Positions 1 to 9,832 of a stretch of 64,000 bases of DNA are shown piece after piece (positions within the stretch are counted from its first letter, which is position 1; every line of letters begins with the position of its first letter). Both the position numbers and the translations under genes were made by a program. Source of the DNA: Paratinospora sagittata (Eukaryota; Streptophyta; Magnoliopsida; Ranunculales; Menispermaceae). The notes under the pieces were generated by a model. That model was not told the origin of the DNA. It did no database searches and was given only the letters and a program-made list of their open reading frames with translations. The stretch is taken from positions 26,642,987-26,706,986 of the forward strand of contig CM069612.1 of assembly GCA_035771175.1 (NCBI GenBank), read 5' to 3'.

Positions 1-576
1 AAAAGAGACGTAAGAGAGATTACCACAACTGATTTTTGAATCTCTATCATTGGAAAACGACGAGTAGCAAAAATAAAAAAATGTTGAAGTGACAACAGTG
101 GTGATCCTCTTTCATTTATTTAAGCCCGAGTGCAACTAGGAAACTAAAACAAAGCTTGAAAAATCAAAAGTGGTTCAGAGACAAATTGTGAACAAGCAGA
201 GAACAAATAAAGACGTTACGAACCTACTAAGGTATCAAATCCAAGCCAAACGCCAAAGCTACCAATAAGAAAATAAAAATTCAGAACATTTTCTAAAAGG
301 GATAACTGCGTGTCAATCAATAACAGTATGATCAAATACAAAAGAGACGTAAGAGAGATTACCACAACTGATTTTTGAATCTCTATCGTTGGAAAACGAC
401 GAGTAGCAAAAATAAAAAAATGTTGAAGTGACAACAGTAGTGATCCTCTTTCATTTATTTAAGCCTGAGTGCAACTAGGAAACTAAAACAAAGCTTGAAA
501 AATCAAAAGTGGTTCAGAGACAAATTGTGAACAAGCAGAGAACAAATAAAGACGCTACGAAACTACTAAGGTATCA
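1..576. repeat. direct duplication, two ~236-bp copies (1-236 and 340-576)
   Basis: The block beginning aaaagagacgtaagagag at 1 recurs at 340 and runs about 236 bp with only a few substitutions (for example tctatcat versus tctatcgt). The copies are separated by about 103 bp of unique sequence. No coding potential is convincing in either copy. The first copy starts at the window edge, so its true left end is unknown. Confidence 0.9.
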
Positions 577-640
577 TCCTGTCAGCTTAATAAATTTTCT
601 GTTTTCAATTATAGCTAACCTTTATGATTTTTTTTTTTCT
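541..640. repeat. dispersed repeat, partner of 6258-6390
   Basis: From acaaataaagacgctac through tagctaacctttatg this stretch matches 6258-6390. The distal copy carries about 54 bp more in the middle, between gctac and gaaactactaaggtatca. The shared flanks point to an indel in one copy rather than chance similarity. Confidence 0.8.
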
Positions 641-673
641 AATTCTCTTGCCAAGCATATGAAGGATACATAA

Positions 674-787
674 TTTTTTTTTTTTTCTGAAAACTATTAT
701 GTTGCTTATTCAAAATTTTAAGGCAGTCACAATTTTTTTTTTTCTGAAAACTATTTTGTTGCTTATTCAAAATTTTAAGGCAGTCAA
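674..787. repeat. 57-bp tandem duplication
   Basis: A unit made of a T-tract followed by ctgaaaactattatgttgc and ending ttttaaggcagtca occurs twice in a row with a 57-bp period. The second copy has one visible substitution (attatg to attttg). The flanking stretch 600-1000 shows no gene. Confidence 0.85.
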
Positions 788-1008
788 ACTATAGTTGCTT
801 CCACAGAATGTTTGTTTTAATTCATTTTCTGCCAAAATCATTGATCTGTGTTAATCGAGATGTCGAAAATTTTCGGAACCATCCATCGACAAAATTTATG
901 ATAAAAATTGAGAAAAAACAAATGAAAGTTCTATAAAGAAACTTGAATACATAGGACGAAATAGTGAGAGGAACCTGGAACTGATGGATCAAAAAGCGCA
1001 GATCCTGG

Positions 1009-1290
1009 CGCTGCTGCTGCGTTCTGGAATGGGAGTGCACCAAGAGAGCGCTGGATTGGGGTTCAGGTGGCGGACCGGATCTGATCGTCGATGACGGCGG
1101 AGACGCGACGTTGTTGATTCACGAAGGTGTGAAAGCGGAGGAGGAGTTTGAGAAGACAGGGAAGGTTCCGGATCCGGCGTCGACGGACAATGCAGAATTT
1201 CAGATCGTGCTTGGGTTATCAGAGATGGATTGAAGGCGGATCCGAAGAGGTATCACAAGATGAAGGAGCGTCGGTGGTTGTGTTCAACAC
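1009..1290 (+). pseudogene. S-adenosylhomocysteine hydrolase fragment
   Basis: Reading the plus strand from 1033 gives a stretch typical of the C-terminal part of plant adenosylhomocysteinase, the enzyme that hydrolyses S-adenosylhomocysteine in the methyl cycle. Recognisable pieces are [42 protein letters not shown] and, after a one-base shift near 1213, [18 protein letters not shown]. The segment before 1033 (AAAAFWNG) resembles the family's region just upstream but is out of frame and shortened. Similarity fades after about 1275, where the downstream 1-kb duplication begins. Only about 90 codons of a roughly 485-residue enzyme remain, with at least two frameshifts and no start or stop, so this is a dead gene fragment. 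It could be a truncated retrocopy or a piece carried by a transposon. Confidence 0.85.
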
Positions 1291-2337
1291 GGAAAAAAAA
1301 AGAAACACAGGCACGAGCAGAGAGTAAAATGGAAGGCGAGCCAGCCTGTTTTAAACTTTAATAAAACAAAACATATATTAATATCAAACTTCAAAGCTTG
1401 GTATTATTAGTTTTTGGATTCTTGCCCGCTCTTCTCATTGTCCCTACCGCATGAACTTTTTTAGTATAGATACATTAATTGGTTAAATAAGTTTGATTAT
1501 TGTCTCATTTACAATCACTTTCAGCTTTCCAGCTGCCGCTCCTATGAGTGGAGTTTTAACACAAAAAAGTGGGCAGATGAATCATGTGAGGCCTTACAGT
1601 ACTCCACTATTTTGGTTCTTTCATATATAACCAAGAAGGTTCCTTCAAGCCCCCTATAATATTATTCATTCTGCAACCAAAATACTAATTTTTTTATTAA
1701 AAAAAAAAAATCTGGTTGGAAGTTGAATGGTACCCACATGGTGCTCCATGCTACATTGCTGAGGAACCAATAATTATATACAGATACATAAATTAATTTT
1801 TAGGGATGTTAATGGCCTTGCTTAGGACAGTAGCAAAATTGCGGCCTCGCGGTGAGTAATTTCGTCAAAATGCACTTTTGATGCCGTTTCACATCTACCC
1901 ATTTGCTATTGTAACGCGATTGAGGGCAAGTTTGGTTTTGAAACTTTGAATATTGATTATGATAACCCCGAAATAAATCCTATTTGATACATATGACGGC
2001 TAGGATAATCAACTTCAGATCCCACTCTCATTTAAAGTAGAGATTAAATTATTCGAACGATTGATAGTAATGGCACGTCATTAGGTCCATCAAGTAGGAT
2101 TTAATTAGTAGACACCAATGTCAAGCTTAAACTTAGTCTCACATGTACAATTTAACGTCATTAGAAACTTACACTTCTTTTTTTTTTGCTCACGAAAAGA
2201 ATTGCAAGAATTCTGTTTTTAATAGGAAGATTACTTACTTTCCTTACAAGAAAACTGAAAAGTTAAAAAGAAGAAAAAAGATATGAGAAGAAAGACTAAG
2301 GAGAGAGAGAAAGTTGATAGATAGGCAATATTGTATT
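1268..2337. repeat. 1.05-kb direct duplication, copy A
   Basis: From gcgtcggtggttgtgttc at 1268 to atattgtatt at about 2337 this segment matches 2791-3830 almost throughout. Copy A has about 10 bp extra near 1320 and about 25 bp around 1680-1705 (a poly-A stretch) that copy B lacks. Its left end coincides with the point where the hydrolase-like sequence fades. No coding region was recognised. Confidence 0.9.
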
Positions 2338-2790
2338 CTCAAATCTCTTAAAATCTCAAAACTTCAAATGACCTCAGGAACCTCTAACCTCAAGCTGTAA
2401 GCACAAGAACTGAAATTAAAACAACGGTCAAAAAGGTTGTACCCACTAATGAAACTCCTTCTGTCCCTCTCTCGCTAAATCAAACTCAAATAAAACCCAA
2501 ACGCAAATGTAAATTAAATTTTAATGTTACACCAGTGGCTCTCACCTCTACTATCCCCGCAATATCTAACCATTGTTACTTATTTTACTTCCACGTGTCC
2601 GTCTTCTTTCATGTAACGTTAAAAAAGATTCTCATAAATTCTTTATCCCACTAAATATTAAATAGTGCTTTAATAATTGCTATAGTTTATTTAGGCATTA
2701 TGATTCAACCCTTTTTTTATTTTATTTTTTTTGCCCTTTTTCTAATCATAGCTCATTCTTTCATTTTTTTATATTTCTTTTCTATTTTTA
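2338..2790. other. spacer between the two 1-kb copies, no gene seen
   Basis: This AT-rich spacer has no convincing reading frame. Its last part (about 2700-2780, tttttctaatcatagctcattc) is a diverged copy of 4818-4900, so even the spacer carries locally duplicated material. Confidence 0.6.
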
Positions 2791-3830
2791 GCGTCGGTGG
2801 TTGTGTTCAACACAGAAAAAAAAACACAGGCACGCGCAGATAGTAAAATGGAAGGCAGAGCCAGCCTGTTTTAAACTTTAAAAAAACAAAACATATATTA
2901 ATATCAAACTTCAAAGCTTGGTATTATTAGTTTTTGGATTCTTGCCCGCCACTAAGGACTTTTCTCATCTCATTGTCCCTACCGCATGAACTTTTTTAGT
3001 ACAGATACATTAATTGGTTAAATAAGTTTGATTATTGTCTCATTTACAATCACTTTCAGCTTTCCAGTTGCCGCTCCTATGAGTGGAGTTTTAACACAAA
3101 AAAGTGGGCAGATGAATCATGTGAGGCCTTACAGTACTCCACTATTTTGGTTCTTTCATATATAACCAAGAAGGTTCCTTCAAGCCCCCCTATAATATTA
3201 TTCATTAGCTGGAAGTTGAATGGTACCCACATGGTGCTCCATGCTACATTGCTGAGGAACCAATAGTTTTATACATATACATAAATTAATCTTTAGGGAT
3301 GTTAATGGCCTTGCTTAGGACAGTAGCAAAATTGCGGCCTCGCGGTGAGTAATTTCGTCAAAATACACGTTTGATGCCGTTTCACATCTACCCGTTTGCT
3401 ATTGTAACGCGATTTAGGGCAAGTTTGGTTTTGAAACTTTGAATATTGACTATGATAACCCCGAAATAAATCCTATTTGATACATATTACGGCTAGGATA
3501 ATCAACTTCAGATCCCACTCTCATCTAAAGTAGAGATTAAATTATTCGAACGATTGATAGTAATGGCACGTCATTAGGTCCATCAAGTAGGATTTAATTA
3601 GTAGACACCAATGTCAAGCTTAAACTTAGTTCCACATGTACAATTTAACGTCATTAGAAACTTACACTTCTTTTTTTTTTGCTCATAAAAAGAATTGCAA
3701 GAATTCTGTTTTTAATAGGAAGATTACTTACTTTCCTTACAAGAAAACTGAAAAGTTAAAAAGAAGGAAAAAGATATGAGAAGAAAGACTATAAGGAGAG
3801 AGAGAGTTGATAGATATGCAATATTGTATT
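2791..3830. repeat. 1.05-kb direct duplication, copy B
   Basis: This is the second copy of 1268-2337, in the same orientation, starting precisely at gcgtcggtgg (2791). Differences are scattered substitutions and small indels, so the duplication is neither brand new nor ancient. It includes a conserved block near 3300-3420 (gttaatggccttgcttagga and following). Confidence 0.9.
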
Positions 3831-4508
3831 TTCTCTTCTTTTTTACTTATACAAGGCGTGAGGTGGTGCTGGATAATTTTGAAAATCGTATGAAGCTTTC
3901 CTTTCTTGGAAAGAATGACTTTGATTGATTAATTATATGGTTTTTTCTTTTACCATAGAGTATAGAGTAAAAACTAAAAAAATACTTCGAAAATACATTT
4001 TAGAAATATCTTAGTGTTGAAATGATTAATGTTTGACTAACACATTTTATTGATATTGCTCCTGAGAGTTTGTTGGATCGCCTTGAATTACATGTTCATG
4101 CACGATTCAAGATAATCTAATAACTCTTGAGAGCAAACTTAAGTGAAGAGAGATTATTTACATGATGCCATGTAATTAGCGAAAAGCTATTTTGAGATGA
4201 TGAGTTGATAATTTGAATATTAATATGGTACATCTTTCACTTGCAGTACAAATAAATATCAAGAATTTATATGTAGTAGGGGAGTGACTATTCACAACTT
4301 ACAAAAACATCCACACGATGGTAGCAAAGAAAAATGATTAAGTGATATACTCAAGTAAGACATGCATTTCTTGAAAACCATATGATCATGTACGTTATAT
4401 GTTATTTAAGAAAGTAAAATGTGACACAATGGTCATCAAATGTTATGTTTAATTCTGAACAAAAGGTAAAGAAGGAATTCCAAAAGACAGAAGAAAATGG
4501 GTTCATCG
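3831..4508. other. AT-rich intergenic DNA, no gene seen
   Basis: No long reading frame, RNA gene or repeat was recognised beyond simple AT-rich tracts. Confidence 0.5.
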
Positions 4509-4759
4509 TCTTTGTATATTCTTAGATTCACAGTTCCTTACATCTAAGGAACCTTCAAAGGTGAAAATGATCTGTAGGTGTCATCTAGCTAGCCTTCTTT
4601 TTTGCATTAATAAAGGATGTTGATCTTCATCCATCCGGCCTTTTGTTCATTACTTTTTACTTTAGGCTTTAGATCCTCCGTATTGTTTCTATCTTGTCCC
4701 CCACCATTCTTATATATTTAGTTTATAGTTGTAGGCAAGAAAACAAATTATATAATACT
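4509..4759. repeat. 251-bp direct repeat, copy 1
   Basis: Runs from tctttgtatattcttagat to ttatataatact and matches 5355-5605 with a handful of substitutions (gatcttcatcc versus gacctccatcc). Contains gcattaataaaggatgt and a T-rich stretch. No coding potential. Confidence 0.92.
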
Positions 4760-5354
4760 CTCTATAGGATTTTTTTAATGTACATTTGATGAATTATAAT
4801 TTATTTAGGCTTAGATCATGATCCCGTCCTTTTTTTTAATTGTCTTTCTTTTCCCTTTGTCTAATCACAGCTCATTCCTTCATTTCTTTATTGTTTTGTG
4901 TGATAATCAATTTAATTTTAGAGACCTACATGCTATATTTTTTTTTATGGGATACTTTTTTCTTGGATTCCAAGGCCTTTTTTTTTTGAAATTTCACTTC
5001 GCCTTTTTTTGTTTTTTTTTCCAATGGGGGACGGAAAAAGTTAATTCTTCTTTTTTTTTGATAAATTTATGTCGTACCAAAAAGTTTGCTTATATGATTT
5101 GGCCACAGGGAACACTTTCTTTTTTTTAACAAATGAAAGGTAAGATGAGATAGTACAAATTGAAATGATTTTTTTTTATTTAACTAAAAATATAAGGAGG
5201 ACTAGAGGGAAAAAAATAGAGGCCAGCACATTTATATTGGAATCAAATATGATTGTCTTAATCATCAATCTGCAAGTCAAAATTTTGGACAATTTGATTG
5301 AAGATCTTATTGGTAGCTTGGGGATTTCAAAGCGCTAAACATGCATAAGTAGTT
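4760..5354. other. spacer between 251-bp repeats
   Basis: T-rich DNA. An open frame of about 100 codons at 4818-5129 is dominated by Phe and Leu from T-runs and is not credible as a gene. Its start resembles 2700-2780. Confidence 0.55.
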
Positions 5355-5605
5355 TCTTTGTATATTCTTAGATTCACAGTTCCTTACATCTAAGGAACCT
5401 TCAAAGGTGAAAATGATCTGTAGGTGTCATCTAGCTAGCCTTCTTTTTTGCATTAATAAAGGATGTTGACCTCCATCCATCCGGCCTTTTGTTCATTACT
5501 TTTTGCTTTAGGCTTTCGATCCTCCGTATTGTTTCTATCATGTCCCCCACCATTCTTATATATTTAGTTTATAGTTGTAGGCAAGAAAAAAAATTATATA
5601 ATACT
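5355..5605. repeat. 251-bp direct repeat, copy 2
   Basis: Second copy of 4509-4759 in the same orientation, ending at the same ttatataatact junction. After it the two flanks diverge at once. Confidence 0.92.
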
Positions 5606-6927
5606 AAAAAAAGGTAATTTGAAGAGCATGTAGTTTTGAAGAATCCCATCATAAAAACAATAAGTTAAATTGAATCTGCCAAATAAAAAATGATATAAGT
5701 AAAAAAATACCAAAATAAATAATTTTTCTTCTCTAATTAAAATGTACATTTAAATTTTATGATATAGATTATTATATAAATAAGATTGAGTTGCCTAAAA
5801 AAAATAATCAAAATATCTCTCTGGTGGTAATAAAAAAAATTTGCATTCAGTATTTTAATTATCCTGTTCTACAAACATTATACTTAAATAAAAAAAAAGC
5901 ATTACATGCTCTTCATCAAATTTGGGCTTCCCATGAAGTACTGTTACATGAAGATTTTTCCTGGTTTTGTCTTAGTTGTGAGAGATACCTATGGATGGTT
6001 GTCCGTCCTGATCTTTTGCCTAATTTTGTCCAAGTCTGAGAGATGTCCATGTGATCTTGCAGTCTTTCTTTACTATTTCCCATGAAGTACTGTTACATAA
6101 AGACATGCTTTCTCAACAGTTTGGTATATTTCACTAATAAGAAATCATGATTATTTGACTGAAACTATTTGCATTAATTATAGCATGTGTTATCCTTTTC
6201 TTGAAACTCACTATAAATTTTAGGATGTTCTTTCCATTTGTATGCCGGAAGATTTTCAACAAATAAAGACGCTACACAATTACTGTACAACGACAAAAAT
6301 TATCAGCACATATTACCCACGAAACTACTAAGGTATCATTCTGTCAGCTTAATAAATTTTCTGTTTTTATTCATAGCTAACCTTTATGGATTGTTTTTTT
6401 TTGTTTCCATTGTTATTATACATCAATATATGATTTAACAACATCTAACATACAAATTTATCATTTAGTAAATTTTGGGAGATAAGCAGGGTTTAGTACT
6501 TTGGGTGCAGTAGATAATGCTACCATATTTTTTTTTTAATGTTTCTTAGAAAAAAGAGCTAGAGCTAGCTTTGTTCTCATAAGCTCTTTCTTCCTTCAGT
6601 GCTCATATTCACTAACACTAACTCCATAGTACGTATATACTTTTTTGTTGGAAGAAAAAAAGAAGAAGAAAGAAGCCCAGAAACCCAGAAGAAATTTATA
6701 ACCCAAAAGAAAAAATGATGTATAGTTAGCTAGCTAGAGGGCAATAAAAATATTTATATATATATATATATACATATATAGCTACCTCGAGACCACAAAA
6801 CTCACAAAATTAATGAGGATTGCTATTTTGTTGACTTTGTGTTTCTTCTCTGATCATTCATTTAAACACTCTAATCTTGATATGTTTGATAAACATGCAG
6901 ACAATACACCCGTGAAATACTCGATAA
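5606..6927. other. intergenic DNA with a dispersed repeat at 6258-6390
   Basis: Mostly AT-rich sequence. Between 6258 and 6390 lies the longer copy of the repeat at 541-640. A (TA)n run sits at about 6753-6776. Just before 6901 a pyrimidine-rich stretch ends in acatgcag, which could be a 3' splice site for a transcript of the downstream gene, but no upstream exon was identified. Confidence 0.55.
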
Positions 6928-7302
6928 ATGGATGATAACTCAAATTGTTTCATGCTGGCCAGAGAATTTGCTTATAGATTACTTAATCCAGCAATCTTTA
7001 AGTCATTAATGATGAAGTTACAAGACCATCTGTATGATTATGGGCTCCAACCTCAAATTGTGGATAATGAAGATCAGCATTTTCTCGAAATCGATAAAAC
7101 TTACGTTTATTGTTGGTCTCCAAGAGAAACAAGCACGCTAATGGTATATTGGTCCATCATTGGTCGATCTACTATAAGAGTCGTTCTAGATGACGAAGCG
7201 GAGACTAAGTACCGTGAAAATTTGTATGATATTTTTTGGCATGACCTAATGGAGTCCGGTCTGCCAGTAATTTCAACATATGTACCATATTATTATGCAT
7301 AG
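6928..7302 (+). CDS. 124-residue protein of unknown family
   Basis: An intact small reading frame whose family I do not recognise. The protein is acidic and rich in aromatic residues, with no signal peptide or membrane segment visible. Notable pieces are FAYRLLNPA near residue 14, DHLYDYGL near 33, a central TSTLMVYWSIIGRSTIRVV (about 69-87) and a C-terminal FWHDLMESGLP. The start at 6928 is the first ATG after an in-frame TAA at 6925. Independent support that this was a real protein comes from 57190-57570, which encodes a same-length relative alignable across its own stop codons. Function, location and regulation are unknown. A possible 3' splice site lies 28 bp upstream, so a 5' non-coding exon is conceivable. 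Confidence 0.7.
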   Translation: MDDNSNCFMLAREFAYRLLNPAIFKSLMMKLQDHLYDYGLQPQIVDNEDQHFLEIDKTYVYCWSPRETSTLMVYWSIIGRSTIRVVLDDEAETKYRENLYDIFWHDLMESGLPVISTYVPYYYA

Positions 7303-8041
7303 GCATATTAAATTAATGTATACATCTAAATGTGCGTGCATGTGTATATATATATATATGTATATGTATATAACTCATAATAGATGTATAAATGTAAGAT
7401 AACCTATGAATATAAAAAGATGTAATATTAGATAAATGTTATACGACACTTTACTTTTGTATATTATACAATTAAATGAAGAAGACATACAACCACCTAT
7501 ATATTTCAAGCATGTATTTACCTAGCTATATAGTGTTTGTTTGTTGCAAAACTTTGAATAATAATAAGAAGCATATATTTATATAAATATTTGTTAAATA
7601 AGTAAGCGTCACGTGATAATTAATTACATTTTCTAATTACACACCAATGAGCAGTTTGGTATATGTCATTGTAATATTTTAATCAATTAGTTAATATTAT
7701 TCTTAACATCAATATTATTTACACAGAAGGGTAGCATTTTTAGTAAATCTAAATTAAGTGTATAGTAGTATTATTTTATTAACGCCGTCCATCGGACGGG
7801 GCTACAAACTTGTTAATATTAATAAGTATTACTCAAGAAGCTCTCACAAAAGGGAAATTGAAAAATGGTGCTAGGAAATACAAACGCGGGAAATTAAAGG
7901 GCACATAACGGTCAACTAACATGACCCGGTTTACTAACCCAACTCGACCCGGCTTTTCTACCCGGTTCGGCAATCAAACCCGAAACCCGGAAACCTAACA
8001 GTTAAAATTCCCGCCATTTTCTTCACTAACTGACATCTTCA
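7303..8041. other. intergenic DNA upstream of the PPR gene
   Basis: AT-rich with short (TA)n runs near 7342. A perfect short hairpin, ccgtccatcggacgg at 7785-7799, is followed by ggctacaaacttgt, which recalls the 3' end of a Helitron (hairpin, then a CTRR-type end) but has CTTG where CTAG would be expected. The GC content rises from about 7860 towards the PPR start. Confidence 0.45.
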
Positions 8042-9832
8042 ATGGAAGAACCAAACCAAAACCACCATCACCACCAACAACAACCACCAAATCATTCTTC
8101 TCCTCCACACTCTCAAGCCCACCAAGCCCTCTTACGAGCTGGCCCTAATCTCCGGCCTCTCCAGCAAGTCCACGCCCACATCGTCGCCTCTGGCCTTAGC
8201 CATAGCCGAGCTCTTCTCACCAAACTTCTCACCTTAGCCTGCACCGCAGGCTCAATCATCTACACCCGTCAGCTCTACGTCTCTGTACCCAACCCGGATT
8301 CGTTTCTCTTCAATTCCCTCATCAAATCCTGCTCGAAATCCGGCTTCCCTTACGACGCCATCGGTTTTTACGACCGGATGCGCCTTGTAGGTGTGTCACA
8401 ATCGAATTTCACCTTCACGGCGGTAATCAAGGCATGTGCCGATTTATCGGCTTTGAATTATGGTAGAATCATCCATTCCCATGTGTTGGCTTCCGGGTTT
8501 GGGTCAGATTCATTCGTCCAAGCTGCTCTTGTGTCGTTTTATGCGAAATCAGGTGATTTGGGCATTGCCCGGAAGGTGTTTGATAAAATGTGCGAAAGAA
8601 CTGTTATTGCTTGGAATTCGATGATTTCTGGGTATGAGCAAAATGGGTTTGCGGAGGAAGCGGTTGAGGTGTTTTATAGGATGCAGGATGCTGGGGTGGA
8701 ACCTGATTCGGCTACGTTGGTGAGCTTGTTGTCTGCTTGCTCTCAGTTGGGAGCATTGGGTTTAGGAAGATGGGTGAACGATTATATTTTTGATAATGGT
8801 TTCAATGTTAATGTAATTCTAGGTACTTCGTTGATTAACATGTATGCTAGATGTGGAAATGTGGGGAAAGCACGTCAAGTTTTTGATGGGATGCTTGAAA
8901 GGAATGTTGTGGCTTGGACAGCCATGATTTCTGGCTATGGAATGCATGGTTATGGTGTTCCGGCCATTGAGCTTTTCCATGAGATGATAGCCCATGGCCC
9001 ATCCCCAAACGATGTTACGTTTATTGCTGTCTTGTCTGCCTGTGCACACGCAGGATTGATTAAAGAGGGCCGTGAAGCTTTTAGACACATGAGACAGGAA
9101 TATGGGATAGTGCCAAGAATGGAGCACCATGTTTGTATGGTTGATATGTTTGGCCGTGCTGGATTTCTTAAGGAAGCAGTTGAATACATTGAGGAATCAA
9201 TACCAGGGCCTCCAGCACCAGCTATATGGACAGCAATGCTTGGGGCTTGCAAAATGCACAAAAGTTTTGATCTTGGAGTCCGGGTAGCTGAACATCTTCT
9301 AACCATAGAACCTGATAATCCCGGTCATTACGTGTTGCTTTCAAATATATATGCATTGGCGGGTAGGATGGATCGAGTGGAAGTGGTCAGGAAATTGATG
9401 ATAAACCAAGGCTTAAAGAAGCAAGTTGGATATAGCGTAATAGAGGTTGATCACAAGACCCACATTTTCTGCATGGGTGACAAGAAACACCCACAGACAA
9501 CCGAAATCTACCGATATCTAGATGAATTGTTGTTGAAGTCCAGAGAAGCAGGCTATAAACCTGAACCAGATTCCGTGATGCATGAGTTGGAGGAAGAAGA
9601 GAGAGAAGTTTCCCTTAAATTCCATAGTGAGAAGCTAGCTGTGGCATTTGGTATTATGAGCACTAGTGAAGGAATGGTAATCAGAATTGTGAAGAATCTT
9701 AGGGTGTGTGGTGATTGCCATTCAGCATTTAAGTTCATCTCGATTTGTAGTAGAAGAGAAATAATTGTTCGAGATAAACATCGTTTCCACCATTTCAAAG
9801 AGGGTTCTTGTTCTTGCAAGGATTACTGGTAA
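8042..9832 (+). CDS. PLS-class pentatricopeptide repeat protein with E and DYW domains
   Basis: Intronless 596-residue gene. After a His/Gln/Pro-rich N-terminus come degenerate PLS-type PPR repeats from about residue 45 to 440 (pieces such as VIAWNSMISGYEQNG and VVAWTAMISGYGMHG), then the E/E+ region with VGYSVIEVD, and a complete C-terminal DYW domain. The DYW domain keeps the cytidine-deaminase-like zinc/catalytic signature HSEKLAVAFG (near 528) and CGDCH (near 555) and ends in CSCKDYW at the very C-terminus. Family knowledge: such proteins enter chloroplasts or mitochondria and direct C-to-U editing of specific transcripts. The overall order resembles Arabidopsis At2g33760, recalled from memory and not checked. 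The ATG at 8042 gives the full-length family product. Start, stop and every domain are intact, and it appears functional. The target site cannot be read from sequence alone. Confidence 0.96.
   Translation: MEEPNQNHHHHQQQPPNHSSPPHSQAHQALLRAGPNLRPLQQVHAHIVASGLSHSRALLTKLLTLACTAGSIIYTRQLYVSVPNPDSFLFNSLIKSCSKSGFPYDAIGFYDRMRLVGVSQSNFTFTAVIKACADLSALNYGRIIHSHVLASGFGSDSFVQAALVSFYAKSGDLGIARKVFDKMCERTVIAWNSMISGYEQNGFAEEAVEVFYRMQDAGVEPDSATLVSLLSACSQLGALGLGRWVNDYIFDNGFNVNVILGTSLINMYARCGNVGKARQVFDGMLERNVVAWTAMISGYGMHGYGVPAIELFHEMIAHGPSPNDVTFIAVLSACAHAGLIKEGREAFRHMRQEYGIVPRMEHHVCMVDMFGRAGFLKEAVEYIEESIPGPPAPAIWTAMLGACKMHKSFDLGVRVAEHLLTIEPDNPGHYVLLSNIYALAGRMDRVEVVRKLMINQGLKKQVGYSVIEVDHKTHIFCMGDKKHPQTTEIYRYLDELLLKSREAGYKPEPDSVMHELEEEEREVSLKFHSEKLAVAFGIMSTSEGMVIRIVKNLRVCGDCHSAFKFISICSRREIIVRDKHRFHHFKEGSCSCKDYW

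Noticed and set aside
4818..5129. 103-codon frame
   Set aside because: Composition is driven by T-runs (Phe/Leu); start region is a non-coding repeat also found near 2700.
8819..9819. Minus-strand frames opposite the PPR gene
   Set aside because: Shadows of an intact, domain-complete plus-strand gene.
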